Assembly: GCF_014170375.1 (NCBI RefSeq)
Contig: NZ_LZZW01000025.1
Span: 1-64,000, forward strand
Length of the DNA: 64,000 bases
Direction: 5' to 3'
Source of the DNA: Variovorax sp. UMC13
GTDB taxonomy: Bacteria; Pseudomonadota; Gammaproteobacteria; Burkholderiales; Burkholderiaceae_C
Within the stretch, counting starts at the first letter, position 1. Each line of letters begins with the position of its first letter. Below are positions 19,214 through 28,266 of this stretch, one piece after another. The notes under the pieces were generated by a model that was not told the DNA's origin, did no database searches, and saw nothing but the letters and a program-made list of their open reading frames with translations. The translations under genes were made by a program, and so were the position numbers.

Positions 19214-19861
19214 ATGTCGCGTTGGCGCCTGGCGCTCCTGCTGACCGCAGGCGCGGCGTATGCCGGCCTGTCGCACTGGCTGATGCTGTTCCATCCGCAT
19301 GCGCCCTGGGCCATGGCGGTGCTGCTCGGGCCCCTGTGGCTCACCGCCCTGGGCCTGGGCGGTTCGCGTTTCGGCGGCTGGGGCCTGGCGGGCGCGACCG
19401 TCATCGGCGCCCTGGTCTTCGTGCTGCTGTGGCAGGGCGGCGCGGGCGATCCCAATCGCCTCTACGTGTTGCAGCATGTGGGCATCAACGCGGTGCTGGG
19501 CTGCTGGTTCGGCGGCACGCTGCGCGGCGGCGGGCTGTCGCTGATCGGCCAGTTCGCGCAGCGCGTCCACACGCTGGGGCCGGGCATGCCCGAGTACACG
19601 CGCCAGGTCACCTTGGTCTGGACTGTCTACTTCGCGCTCACCGCCGCCCTCTCGATCCCGGTCTACCTGTGGCTGCCGTTCTCCGTCTGGTCGCTGCTGG
19701 CCAACGTGCTGAGCCCGGTGATGGTGGTGGGGCTGTTCGTCGGTGAACACCTGCTGCGCTACCGCCTGCATCCCGAATTCGAGCGCACCCGCATGATCGA
19801 TGCGGTGCGCGCCTTCTATGGCACCCACGCGCCTGCGGCCGATCCGGCCGCCAAGCACTGA
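19214..19861 (+). CDS. integral membrane protein, COG4648-like
   Basis: This 215-residue protein has about five to six hydrophobic helices and a soluble C-terminal tail. It resembles the predicted membrane proteins (COG4648) found beside ACP and adenylation genes in aryl-polyene clusters. No catalytic motif is visible and its function is not established. It lies between the first ACP gene and the ligase-dehydratase gene, which supports a role in membrane assembly or transfer of the pigment. The family call is from overall pattern only. Confidence 0.7.
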   Translation: MSRWRLALLLTAGAAYAGLSHWLMLFHPHAPWAMAVLLGPLWLTALGLGGSRFGGWGLAGATVIGALVFVLLWQGGAGDPNRLYVLQHVGINAVLGCWFGGTLRGGGLSLIGQFAQRVHTLGPGMPEYTRQVTLVWTVYFALTAALSIPVYLWLPFSVWSLLANVLSPVMVVGLFVGEHLLRYRLHPEFERTRMIDAVRAFYGTHAPAADPAAKH

Positions 19862-19884
19862 AGCCGTTGCCCACCGGACCGCGC

Positions 19885-21591
19885 ATGTCGAAGAACGATT
19901 CCTCCTTCCTGGCGCTGCTGGCGCCGCGTGACCTTGCCGCGCCGCTGGCCTGGCGGGCCGGTGTGCCGGTCTCGGGTCATGCCTTCCTGGCCGACGTCGC
20001 GCGGCAGGCCGAGCGCATGCCCGCCACCGGCCCGGTGGTCAACCTGTGCAACGACCGCTACGCCTTCTCGGTGGCGCTGGGCGCGGCGCTGCTGCGCGGC
20101 CAGGCCAGCCTGCTGCCGCCCGATGCGCGGCCCGAGACCATGGCGCGGCTGGTCGAGACGCACGGCGCGCTCACGGCCGTGACCGACGAGCCCTCGCTGT
20201 CCACCCCGGGCATGCCCAAGGTGCTGGTCGAGGTCGGCGGCGATGCGCCGCGCGAGGGCGACGGCATCACCGTGCCCGCCATCGATGGCGGCCTGCACGC
20301 GGTGAGCCTGCTGACCTCGGGCTCCACCGGCACGCCGCAGCCGCATGCCAAGCGCTGGGACACGCTGGTCGGCGACGTGGCGGCCGCGGTGGGCCGGCTG
20401 GCCGACTTCCTGCAACGGCCCTCGCTGGCCGGCGTGACGGTGGTGGCCACGGTGCCGGTGCAGCACAGCTATGGCCTCGAGTCCTCGGCGCTGCTCGCGC
20501 TGCTGGGCGGCGCGGCCTTCGACGCGGGCCGGCCCTTCTTCCCGGCCGACATCGTGGCCGCGCTGGCGGCGGTGCCGCGTCCGCGCGCGCTGGTCACCAC
20601 GCCTTTCCATTTGAAGACGCTGCTGCTGTCGGGCCTGGAGATTCCGCCGGTGGACCTGATCCTTTCGGCCACCGCGCCGCTGTCGCCGCAGCTGGCCGCG
20701 CAGGCCGAGCAGGCGACCGGTGGCGTGCTGGTCGAGATCTACGGCTGCACCGAGTCGGGCCAGGTCGCGACGCGCCGGCCCACGCAGAGCGAGGTCTGGG
20801 AGACCTTCGGCCAGATCCGCGTGACGGCGCAGGCCGGGGCCGACGGCGCCGAGCAGTTCGTCTTCGACGGCGATTTCATCCCCGAGCCCACGCCCATGGC
20901 CGACGTGCTCGAGCTGCTGGACGACCGGCGGTTCCGCCTGTTCGGCCGGGCCAACGACCTGATCCACGTGGCCGGCAAGCGCAGCTCGCTGGGCCACCTC
21001 AACTACCACCTCAACAGCATCCCCGGCATCGAGGACGGCGCCTTCTGGCTGCCCGACGAGGTCAGCGATGGCGTGGTGCGGCCCGTGGCCTTCGTGGTCG
21101 CGCCCGGGCTGTCGAGCGCGGAGGTCATTGCGGCCCTGCGCCATCGGCTGGAATCGGTCTTCGTGCCGCGCCGCGTGGTGCACGTGGCCGCGCTGCCGCG
21201 CGAGGGCACGGGCAAGCTCACGGTGCGTTCGCTGCGCGAGTTCGCGCTGTCGCAGCTGGCGTCCGACGACACACCGGTGCAGGTCGGCCACGAGGTGCCG
21301 GCCGACCACCCGGTGTTCGCCGGCCATTTCCCGGGCCAGCCGCTGGTGCCCGGCGCGCTGCTGGTGTCGGAGGTGCTGGAGGCCCTGCGGCGCGTGCCCG
21401 CGATGGCCGCGCGCCTGGGCCCGCATCCGACCCTGGCGGCGGTCAAGTTCCTGTCGCCGGTGCGGCCCGGCGCGCGCATCGAGATCGCGCTGCAACCCGA
21501 GACGGGCGCGGCGCGCGGCGTGAAGTTCGAAGTCCGCTGCGGCGACGTGGTCGCGGCCAGCGGACGCTGGACCGCGTCGGACCCGGCCTGA
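19885..21591 (+). CDS. AMP-ligase/adenylation domain fused to an ApeI-like hotdog dehydratase
   Basis: Residues 1-455 form an ANL adenylation domain with phosphate loop TSGSTGTP at 144-151, IYGCTESG at 285-292, GRANDLI at 354-360 and the catalytic Lys in GTGKL (Lys444). Residues 466-568 are a hotdog-fold 3-hydroxyacyl-ACP dehydratase with HPVFAGHFPGQPLVPG at 475-490, the FabZ/ApeI signature. It would activate the aromatic starter acid for loading on the ACP and also take part in dehydration. The two activities are separate genes in many aryl-polyene loci. I start at ATG 19885, not the TTG at 19867. The stop overlaps the next ATG by one base. Confidence 0.88.
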   Translation: MSKNDSSFLALLAPRDLAAPLAWRAGVPVSGHAFLADVARQAERMPATGPVVNLCNDRYAFSVALGAALLRGQASLLPPDARPETMARLVETHGALTAVTDEPSLSTPGMPKVLVEVGGDAPREGDGITVPAIDGGLHAVSLLTSGSTGTPQPHAKRWDTLVGDVAAAVGRLADFLQRPSLAGVTVVATVPVQHSYGLESSALLALLGGAAFDAGRPFFPADIVAALAAVPRPRALVTTPFHLKTLLLSGLEIPPVDLILSATAPLSPQLAAQAEQATGGVLVEIYGCTESGQVATRRPTQSEVWETFGQIRVTAQAGADGAEQFVFDGDFIPEPTPMADVLELLDDRRFRLFGRANDLIHVAGKRSSLGHLNYHLNSIPGIEDGAFWLPDEVSDGVVRPVAFVVAPGLSSAEVIAALRHRLESVFVPRRVVHVAALPREGTGKLTVRSLREFALSQLASDDTPVQVGHEVPADHPVFAGHFPGQPLVPGALLVSEVLEALRRVPAMAARLGPHPTLAAVKFLSPVRPGARIEIALQPETGAARGVKFEVRCGDVVAASGRWTASDPA

Positions 21592-22562
21592 TGGCGGGCG
21601 AAGACATCGGCGTGAAGAAGCCGGAGGCCGGCGGCTGGGCCCACCGGCCCGAGCGCAGCAACATGCTCGCGCTGCGCTTCATCTGCTGGCTGGCGCTGAC
21701 CTGCGGGCGCCGGCTCACGCGGCTGATCCTGCCGCCGATCTGCCTCTACTTCCTGCTCCTCGACCCGACGCCGCGGCGCCACATCAAGCGCTATTTGTTC
21801 CGCGCCATCGGCCCGAAGGCGGGCTGGGCCGACGGCTACCGGTTGCTCCACACCTTCGCCTCGACCGTGCTCGACCGGGTCTACTTCCTGCGCGGGCGCA
21901 TGGACCTGTTTGAGGTGCGGATCAGCGGGCAGCAGGCGGTGCATGCCGAGATCGACGCCGGCCGGGGCGCCTTCATGCTCGGCGCCCACATGGGCAGCTT
22001 CGAAGCCATGGGTGCCTGCCGCCAGCACAGCGACGACCAGTCGCAGCTACGGCTGGCGATGCTGATGTTCACCGACAACGCGCAGCGCATCTCGGCCATC
22101 CTCGAAGCCATCAGCCTGCCGGAACTGCGCCCGCACATCATCGCGCTGGGGCGCCCGCATTCCATGCTCGACCTGCGCGACTGGCTCGACGGCGGCGGAC
22201 TGGGCGGCCTGCTGGCCGACCGCACGCTGCCGGCCGGCGAGGAAGCGGCACAGCGCAGCAACGACATCGTGCTGCCTTTCCTGGGCCAGCCCGCGACCTT
22301 CAGCGACGGGCCGTTCCGGCTGGCCGCGCTGCTGCGCCGCAAGGTCTTCTTCATGGCCGGGCTGTACCTGGGGGGCGCAAGCTACGATGTCCGCTTCGAG
22401 CCCTTGGCCGATTTCAGCGAACGCCTGGCCGACCCGGCCGAACGGGAACGCCGCATCCGCGCCGCCGTCGAAGCCTATGTGCTGCGACTCGAGGCCCTGT
22501 GCCGCGAGCACCCCTACAACTGGTTCAACTTCCATGATTTCTGGCTTGAAGATGCGCATTGA
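21591..22562 (+). CDS. LpxL/HtrB-like lipid acyltransferase
   Basis: This 323-residue membrane-associated acyltransferase has the HX4E catalytic motif in GAHMGSFE (His133, Glu138) and a short N-terminal hydrophobic anchor around residues 27-57. It resembles late lipid A acyltransferases and the acyltransferases coded within aryl-polyene clusters, where they are thought to attach the polyene to a lipid. It overlaps both neighbours (1 base upstream, 11 bases with the LolA-like gene). A housekeeping lipid A role is less likely given this context. Confidence 0.85.
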   Translation: MAGEDIGVKKPEAGGWAHRPERSNMLALRFICWLALTCGRRLTRLILPPICLYFLLLDPTPRRHIKRYLFRAIGPKAGWADGYRLLHTFASTVLDRVYFLRGRMDLFEVRISGQQAVHAEIDAGRGAFMLGAHMGSFEAMGACRQHSDDQSQLRLAMLMFTDNAQRISAILEAISLPELRPHIIALGRPHSMLDLRDWLDGGGLGGLLADRTLPAGEEAAQRSNDIVLPFLGQPATFSDGPFRLAALLRRKVFFMAGLYLGGASYDVRFEPLADFSERLADPAERERRIRAAVEAYVLRLEALCREHPYNWFNFHDFWLEDAH

Positions 22563-23130
22563 CGGCGGCCTGCGCCGCGCCCGCTGGGCCGTGGCGCTGT
22601 TGCTGTGCGCGGCCGCGCCGGCCTGGGCCTTCGACTTCAACGAGCTGATGGGCCTGCTGGCCCGCCAGAAGCAGGGCGAGGCCACCTTCACCGAACAGCG
22701 CTACGTGCGGGGTGTCGACGGCCCGCTGGCGGCCAGCGGCACCCTGAGCTTCACCGCGCCCGACCAGCTGGTGCGGCGCACGCTCACGCCGCGGCCCGAG
22801 ACCATGGCGGTCGACGGCAACAACCTGGTGCTGTCGCGCAGCGGCCGCACCCGCAACATGACGCTCGACAGCGTGCCCGAGATCCAGGGCCTGGTCGAGG
22901 CCATGCGCGCCACGCTGGCCGGCAACCCGCAGGTGCTGCAGCGCTACTTCAAGCCCACCGTGAGCGGCAACGCCGACGCCTGGGCGCTCGACCTGGCGCC
23001 GCTCGATGCGCGCCTGTCGTCGCAGATCGCGGCGCTGCGCCTGAGCGGCAAGGCCGGCGAGGTGCTGGGCGTGGAGATGGAATTCCGCGGTGGCGACCGG
23101 TCGATCATGACCATCTCGCCCAAGCGATGA
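22552..23130 (+). CDS. LolA-like outer-membrane lipoprotein carrier protein
   Basis: This 192-residue protein has a signal peptide ending APAWA and a LolA-type beta-sandwich pattern (FTEQRYV, GTLSFTAPDQLVRRT). Aryl-polyene and related clusters usually carry a LolA-like gene next to an MMPL exporter, as here, and the pair is thought to carry the lipid product across the periplasm. It overlaps the acyltransferase by 11 bases and the exporter by 4 (ATGA). It is shorter and more divergent than housekeeping LolA. Confidence 0.85.
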   Translation: MRIDGGLRRARWAVALLLCAAAPAWAFDFNELMGLLARQKQGEATFTEQRYVRGVDGPLAASGTLSFTAPDQLVRRTLTPRPETMAVDGNNLVLSRSGRTRNMTLDSVPEIQGLVEAMRATLAGNPQVLQRYFKPTVSGNADAWALDLAPLDARLSSQIAALRLSGKAGEVLGVEMEFRGGDRSIMTISPKR

Positions 23131-25490
23131 ACGCCGGCCCGAGCCGCACGCGTCGCATCGGGGTGCTGCTGCTGTGGCTGGCGGCGGTGCTGGCCGGCGT
23201 GGCCGTGATCTCGCGCACGCATTTCAGCGCCGACCTCTCGGCCTTCCTGCCCGCCAGCCCCGATGCGCGCCAGCGCGTGCTGATCGAGCAGCTGCAGAGC
23301 GGCGTGGCCTCGCGCACGCTGATGGTCGGGCTCGAAGGCGGCAAGGACGCGGCGCAGCGCGCCGACGTGTCGCGCGCGCTGGGCAAGGGCATGCGGGCCA
23401 GCGGGCTGTTCGAGCAGGTGCAGAACGGCGACCACAGCGAGTGGAAGGAGGCCGGCACCTTCGTCTTCGACCGCCGCTACCAGCTCTCGCCCGCGGTCTC
23501 GCCCGAACGCTTCGGCGTCGAAGGCCTGCGCGACGCGATCAACGACTCGCTGTCGCTGCTGGGCACGCCGGCCGGCAACATGGTGCGGCCGCTGTTCGAG
23601 CGCGACCCGACCGGCGAGACCCAGCGCATCGCCGAGGAGATGATCCCGGCGACCTCGCCGCGCACGGAGGAGGGCGTGTGGGTGTCGCGCAGCGCGCCGC
23701 GCGCCATGCTGCTGGCCACCACCACCGCTTCGGGCAGCGACCTCGACGCGCAGGCCGCGGGCATCGCGGCGATCGAGGCCGAGTACGCGAAGGCCACCCA
23801 GGGCATGGGCGCCGAGGCGCCGAAGCTGCAGTTGAGCGGCGCGCCGGTGTTCTCGGTCCAGAGCCGTGACAAGATCAAGGGCGAAGCGATCCACCTCGCG
23901 ATCGTGGGCGCCATCGTCATGGGCTGCCTGCTGCTCGCGGCCTTCGCGTCGCCCAAGGCGCTGGTGATCGCGCTGCTGCCGGTGCTGACCGGCGTGGTGG
24001 CCGGCACGGCCGCCGTGGCGCTGGTGTTCGGCTCGGTGCACGGGCTCACCATGGGCTTCGGCAGCACGCTGATCGGCGAGACCGTCGACTACGCGATCTA
24101 CTACCTGATCCAGGCGCGTGGCGCGGCCGTGCGCGGCACCGGCTGGCAGCGCTGGCGCGACCTCAACTGGCCGACGGTGCGGCTGGGCCTGCTGACCTCG
24201 GTCTGCGGCTTCGCGGCCTTGCTGTTCTCGGGCTTCCCGGGCCTGGCGCAACTGGGCGTGTTCTCGATCGCCGGCCTGGTGGCCGCGGCCCTGGTCACGC
24301 GCCACGGCCTGCCGATGCTCGCGCCCGACGGCGCCACCGGCATGGGCATGCGCCGCCAGATGGCGCGGCTGGCCGGCGGCATCGTCGATGCCCTGCCGCG
24401 GCTGCGCATGACCTTCATCGTGCTGGGCATCGCGGCCGTGGCCCTGATGGCCTGGCAGGGCGGCGAGCTGTGGCGCGCCAGCCTGTCGTCGATGAGCCCG
24501 ATCTCCAAGGCTTCGCAGGAGCTCGATGCGTCCCTGCGCGCCGACATCGGCGCCAGCGACGGCGGCACGCTGGTGGTGATCCAGGCGGCCGACGAGCAGG
24601 CCGCACTGCGCGCCACCGAAGCCGCCGGCGCGAAGCTCGACACCCTGGTGAGCGAAGGCCAGTTGAGCGGTTTCGAGACCGTGACCCGCATGCTGCCCAG
24701 CATCGCCACGCAACAGGCACGCCTCGCGAGCCTGCCCGACACCGCCACCTTGCGCACGCGCCTGAACGAGGCCGTCACCGGCCTGCCGCTGAAGCCCGAG
24801 CGTTTCGAACCCTTCATCGCCGCGGTCGACACGGCGCGCGCGCTCGCGCCGATCACGCGCGCCGACCTGGCCCAGGGGCCGATGGCACCGGTGGTGCGCG
24901 CGCTGCTGTTCGAGCGCCCGGGGGGAGGATGGTCGGCGCTGATCGCGCTGCACCCGACCGATCGCTTCGACAAGCGCAAGCTCGCCGCCGCGCTCGCGCC
25001 GCTGCCCGAGGTGCAGGTGGTCGACATCGGCGACGAGCTGGGCAGCCTCTATGCGCGCTACCTGCACGAGGCCTTCGTGCAGGTGCTGCTGGGCGCGCTT
25101 GCGGTGGTGGTGCTGCTGGGCCTCTACTTGCGCTCGCTGCGCCGGCTGGTGGCGGTGTGCCAGCCGCTGCTGCTGGCGGTGGTGCTCACCCTGGGCGGCA
25201 TGGCCGTGCTGCAGGTGCCGCTAGGCATCCTGCACCTGGTCGGCCTGCTGCTGATCGTCGCGGTGGGCTCCAACTACGCGCTGTTCTTCGACCAGCTGCA
25301 GGAAACCGGCCGCGCCGACGAGGACACGCTGGCCTCGCTGATGCTGGCCAACCTGACGACCGTGGTGTCCTTCGGGCTGATCGCGATCTCCGACATTCCC
25401 GCGCTCTCGGCGATCGGCCGGGTGGTGGCGCCGGGCGCGCTCTTGGCCTTGCTCCTGTCGGCGGCATTCGGCAAACGGCGCGCGCGCTGA
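23127..25490 (+). CDS. MMPL/RND-type exporter of the pigment cluster
   Basis: This 787-residue inner-membrane transporter has one N-terminal helix, a large periplasmic domain, five helices around residues 250-420, a second periplasmic domain and a final five-helix bundle. That is the duplicated MMPL layout. GSTLIGETVDYAIYY and VGLLLIVAVGSNYALFF are the two paired helix-4 motifs with conserved acidic or polar residues. It overlaps the LolA-like gene by 4 bases. Its probable role is moving the finished aryl-polyene lipid from the inner membrane to the LolA-like carrier. Confidence 0.87.
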   Translation: MNAGPSRTRRIGVLLLWLAAVLAGVAVISRTHFSADLSAFLPASPDARQRVLIEQLQSGVASRTLMVGLEGGKDAAQRADVSRALGKGMRASGLFEQVQNGDHSEWKEAGTFVFDRRYQLSPAVSPERFGVEGLRDAINDSLSLLGTPAGNMVRPLFERDPTGETQRIAEEMIPATSPRTEEGVWVSRSAPRAMLLATTTASGSDLDAQAAGIAAIEAEYAKATQGMGAEAPKLQLSGAPVFSVQSRDKIKGEAIHLAIVGAIVMGCLLLAAFASPKALVIALLPVLTGVVAGTAAVALVFGSVHGLTMGFGSTLIGETVDYAIYYLIQARGAAVRGTGWQRWRDLNWPTVRLGLLTSVCGFAALLFSGFPGLAQLGVFSIAGLVAAALVTRHGLPMLAPDGATGMGMRRQMARLAGGIVDALPRLRMTFIVLGIAAVALMAWQGGELWRASLSSMSPISKASQELDASLRADIGASDGGTLVVIQAADEQAALRATEAAGAKLDTLVSEGQLSGFETVTRMLPSIATQQARLASLPDTATLRTRLNEAVTGLPLKPERFEPFIAAVDTARALAPITRADLAQGPMAPVVRALLFERPGGGWSALIALHPTDRFDKRKLAAALAPLPEVQVVDIGDELGSLYARYLHEAFVQVLLGALAVVVLLGLYLRSLRRLVAVCQPLLLAVVLTLGGMAVLQVPLGILHLVGLLLIVAVGSNYALFFDQLQETGRADEDTLASLMLANLTTVVSFGLIAISDIPALSAIGRVVAPGALLALLLSAAFGKRRAR

Positions 25491-25506
25491 GGTACAAAGG
25501 CGCGTC

Positions 25507-26325
25507 ATGTCCTTCGCCACCGACCCGCCCCCCGCACCGCTGCCGCCCGTGTTCACGGCCAGCGCGGTGGTCCACCTGGCCGCGCTGGGCGCGGGCCTGT
25601 GGGTGCCGGGTGCCTGGCCATGGGCCATCGGCGCGGTGGTGCTCAACCATGCGCTGGTCACGGGCGCCGGCCTCACGCCGCGCAGCCGACTGCTGGGGCC
25701 CAACGTCACGCGGCTGCCGGCCGCGGCGGTGGCGCGCCGCGAAGTCGCGCTGACCATCGACGACGGCCCCGACCCCGAGGTCACGCCGCAGGTGCTGGAC
25801 CTGCTCGATGTGCACGGCCAGCGCGCCACCTTCTTCTGCATCGCCGAACGCGTCGCGGCCCATCCCGCACTGGCGCGCGAGATCGTCGCGCGCGGCCACG
25901 GCATCGAGAACCACACGGCGCGGCATCGGCACAACTTCTCGCTGCTCGGACCGCGCGGCTATGCGGCCGAAATTTCACGCGCGCAGGATCTGCTGACCGA
26001 GGTCACGGGCCGGCGCCCGCAGTGCTTTCGCGCGCCGGCCGGCCTGCGCAACCCTTTTCTCGCGCCGGTGCTGCGCCGGCTCGGCCTGTCGCTGGTGAGC
26101 TGGACCCGGCGCGGCTTCGACACCCGCGAGCACGATCCGGCCAAGGTGCTGGCCCGTCTCACGCGCGGTCTGGCGGCCGGCGACATCCTGCTGCTGCACG
26201 ACGGCAACGCCGCGCGCACCGCAGCCGGCCGGCCGGTGCTGCTGGAGGTGCTGCCCCCGCTGCTGGCGCGCTTCGAGGCCCAGGGCCTGCGCGCCGTCAC
26301 GCTGGCCGAAGGACTGGCCGAATGA
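25507..26325 (+). CDS. polysaccharide deacetylase (NodB-domain) protein
   Basis: This 272-residue protein has two N-terminal hydrophobic segments (about 16-55) and a NodB-homology domain. LTIDDGPDP carries Asp85/Asp86, NHTARH carries the metal-binding His136 and His140, FRAPAGLRNP is motif 3 and LLLHDGN is the last motif. It would remove an acetyl group from an N-acetylated sugar or similar amide on the periplasmic face. Its place between the exporter and a methyltransferase inside a pigment operon suggests it tailors a glycosylated product; this is inference. It overlaps the next gene by 4 bases. Confidence 0.85.
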   Translation: MSFATDPPPAPLPPVFTASAVVHLAALGAGLWVPGAWPWAIGAVVLNHALVTGAGLTPRSRLLGPNVTRLPAAAVARREVALTIDDGPDPEVTPQVLDLLDVHGQRATFFCIAERVAAHPALAREIVARGHGIENHTARHRHNFSLLGPRGYAAEISRAQDLLTEVTGRRPQCFRAPAGLRNPFLAPVLRRLGLSLVSWTRRGFDTREHDPAKVLARLTRGLAAGDILLLHDGNAARTAAGRPVLLEVLPPLLARFEAQGLRAVTLAEGLAE

Positions 26326-27068
26326 GCGGGGCCTCGACCGACGCGGCCTGGCGCCGCCTGCACGAAACCGCCTCGGCACCGTACCGCCAGTCCGGCCGCT
26401 TCGCCTGGCATTTCGCGCGCGGCAAGCTAGGCCGCGACCCGATCTTCCGCGGCGTGATCGAACGCGGCCTGCTCGACGCCACGCGTGCGCGCGTGGTCGA
26501 CATCGGCAGCGGCCAGAGCCTGCTCGCGAGCCTGCTGTCGGCCATGGCGGGCATGCAGGCGCAAGGGCACTGGCCCGCGCACTGGGCCGCCACGCCCGCG
26601 CGTGCCGAGTACACCGGCATCGAACTCATGCCCAACGACGTGGCGCGTGCGCGCGCGTCGATCGCGCACCTGGAGCCAGCGCCGACCTTGCTGTGCGCCG
26701 ACATGCGCACCGCCACGCTGCCGGCCTGCGACCTGGTCGCGATCTTCGACGTGCTGCACTATGTCGACCTGCACGCGCAGGAGGCTCTGCTGCACCGTGT
26801 GCGCGATGCGCTGGCGCCCGGCGGGCGGCTGCTGCTGCGCGTGTGCGATGCCGCGAGCGGGCGCGCCTTCGCGTTCACGCAGTGGGTGGACCGCGCCGTG
26901 CTGTTCGTGCGCGGCCACGGCACCGCGCGCACCTGGGGCAGGCCGCTGGCCGAGTGGACCGCGCTGCTGTCCCGGCTGGGCTTCAGCGTGCAGATTGTTC
27001 CCATGAGCCAGGGCACGCCGTTCGCGAACGTGCTGCTGGTGGCCGACCTTCCGACCGTCCCTCCATGA
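26322..27068 (+). CDS. SAM-dependent methyltransferase of the pigment cluster
   Basis: This 248-residue class I methyltransferase has the SAM-binding motif VVDIGSGQSLLAS near residues 58-70, an acidic IELMPND, and IFDVLHYVDL followed by LAPGGRLLLRV. It could O-methylate the aromatic head group, a common aryl-polyene modification. The ATG overlaps the deacetylase stop and its own stop overlaps the dehydratase start, both by 4 bases. The acceptor is not determined by the sequence. Confidence 0.82.
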   Translation: MSGASTDAAWRRLHETASAPYRQSGRFAWHFARGKLGRDPIFRGVIERGLLDATRARVVDIGSGQSLLASLLSAMAGMQAQGHWPAHWAATPARAEYTGIELMPNDVARARASIAHLEPAPTLLCADMRTATLPACDLVAIFDVLHYVDLHAQEALLHRVRDALAPGGRLLLRVCDAASGRAFAFTQWVDRAVLFVRGHGTARTWGRPLAEWTALLSRLGFSVQIVPMSQGTPFANVLLVADLPTVPP

Positions 27069-27529
27069 CCCCTCAGACCCTCGACCGCGCCGGCATCGCC
27101 CGGCGCATTCCCCACAGCGGCAGCATGTGCCTGCTCGACCGACTCGACGCCTGGGACGCGGAAGCGATCCACTGCAGCACCGAGAGCCACCGCTTGCCCG
27201 ACAACCCGCTGCGCACCGCCAGCGGCCTGATGGCGCCCAACCTGATCGAGTACGCCGCGCAGGCCATGGCGCTGCACGGCGGGCTGCTGGCCCCGGAGGG
27301 TGCCGAACCCTCGGCCGGCTTCCTGGCCAGCGCGCGCGGTGTGCGCTTCGCGGTCGATCGCTTCGACGACGTCGATGGCGCGCTGCGGGTGCAGGCGCGC
27401 CGGCTGTCGGGCGACGCGCGCCAGGTGCTCTACGAATTCGCGGTGAAGGATGCGGCCGACCGCCTGCTGGCCGAAGGCCGCGCCGTCGTCGTGCTCAACA
27501 CGCCGCTCGCTCCCGCCCCCAACGAATGA
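27065..27529 (+). CDS. ApeP-like 3-hydroxyacyl-ACP dehydratase
   Basis: This 154-residue hotdog-fold protein begins with the diagnostic IPHSGSMCLLDRL (His17) and has GLMAPNLIEYAAQAMALHGG near residues 55-74. It matches the ApeP/FabZ-like dehydratases of aryl-polyene systems that remove water from 3-hydroxyacyl-ACP to extend the conjugated chain. In Ape systems ApeP is reported to work with the ApeI-type dehydratase, which here is fused to the ligase. It overlaps genes on both sides by 4 bases. Confidence 0.85.
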   Translation: MTPQTLDRAGIARRIPHSGSMCLLDRLDAWDAEAIHCSTESHRLPDNPLRTASGLMAPNLIEYAAQAMALHGGLLAPEGAEPSAGFLASARGVRFAVDRFDDVDGALRVQARRLSGDARQVLYEFAVKDAADRLLAEGRAVVVLNTPLAPAPNE

Positions 27530-28266
27530 CCCCCATGAGCCTTTCCGGAAAACGTGCATTGATCACCGGCGCCAGCGGCGCCCTGGGCGCGGCCATCGCG
27601 CAACGCCTGGCGCGCGACGGCGCCACCGTGCTGCTGCATGCGAGCTCGCGTCCGCAGGCCATCGAGGAGCTGGCCGCCACCATCACCGCGGCCGGCGGCA
27701 GCGCCGAATGCCATGTGTTCGACCTGCGCAGCGACGAGGGCACGGCCGCTGGCTGCGCCGCGATGCTCGCGGGCGGCCCGGTTCAGATCGTCGTGAACAA
27801 CGCCGGCGTGCACGACGACGCGGTGCTGCCGGGCATGCGGCCCGAGCAATGGCACAAGGTGATCGACGTCTCGCTCAACGGCTTCTTCCGCGTGACCCAG
27901 CCGCTGCTGCTGCCCATGCTGCGCACGCGCTGGGGCCGGATCCTCAACATCTCCTCGGTCGCCTCGCTGACCGGCAACCGCGGCCAGGTCAACTACGCCG
28001 CCGCCAAGGGCGCGCTCAACAGCGCGACCAAGGCCCTGTCGTTGGAGGTCGCGGCACGCGGCGTGACGGTCAACGCCATCGCGCCCGGCATCATCGCCTC
28101 GCCGATGGCCGACGCGGTGTTCGACCCGGCGCTGATCCAGCAGATGGTGCCGGCCAAGCGCGCGGGCACGCCCGAGGAGGTGGCTTCGCTTGCGGGCTTC
28201 CTGGCAAGTTCCGAGGCGGCCTACATCACGGGCCAGGTCATTTCGATCAACGGCGGGATGATCTAA
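27526..28266 (+). CDS. 3-oxoacyl-ACP reductase (FabG-like, ApeQ-type)
   Basis: This 246-residue SDR has a cofactor loop TGASGALG at residues 14-21, NNAG at 91-94 and the catalytic Ser143/Tyr157/Lys161 in SSVASLTGNRGQVNYAAAK. It would reduce the 3-keto group after each condensation using NADPH. A second ATG three codons in (27535) is possible. It is the last plus-strand gene of the operon, and its stop codon overlaps the stop of the converging ketosynthase gene by four bases. Confidence 0.87.
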   Translation: MTPMSLSGKRALITGASGALGAAIAQRLARDGATVLLHASSRPQAIEELAATITAAGGSAECHVFDLRSDEGTAAGCAAMLAGGPVQIVVNNAGVHDDAVLPGMRPEQWHKVIDVSLNGFFRVTQPLLLPMLRTRWGRILNISSVASLTGNRGQVNYAAAKGALNSATKALSLEVAARGVTVNAIAPGIIASPMADAVFDPALIQQMVPAKRAGTPEEVASLAGFLASSEAAYITGQVISINGGMI

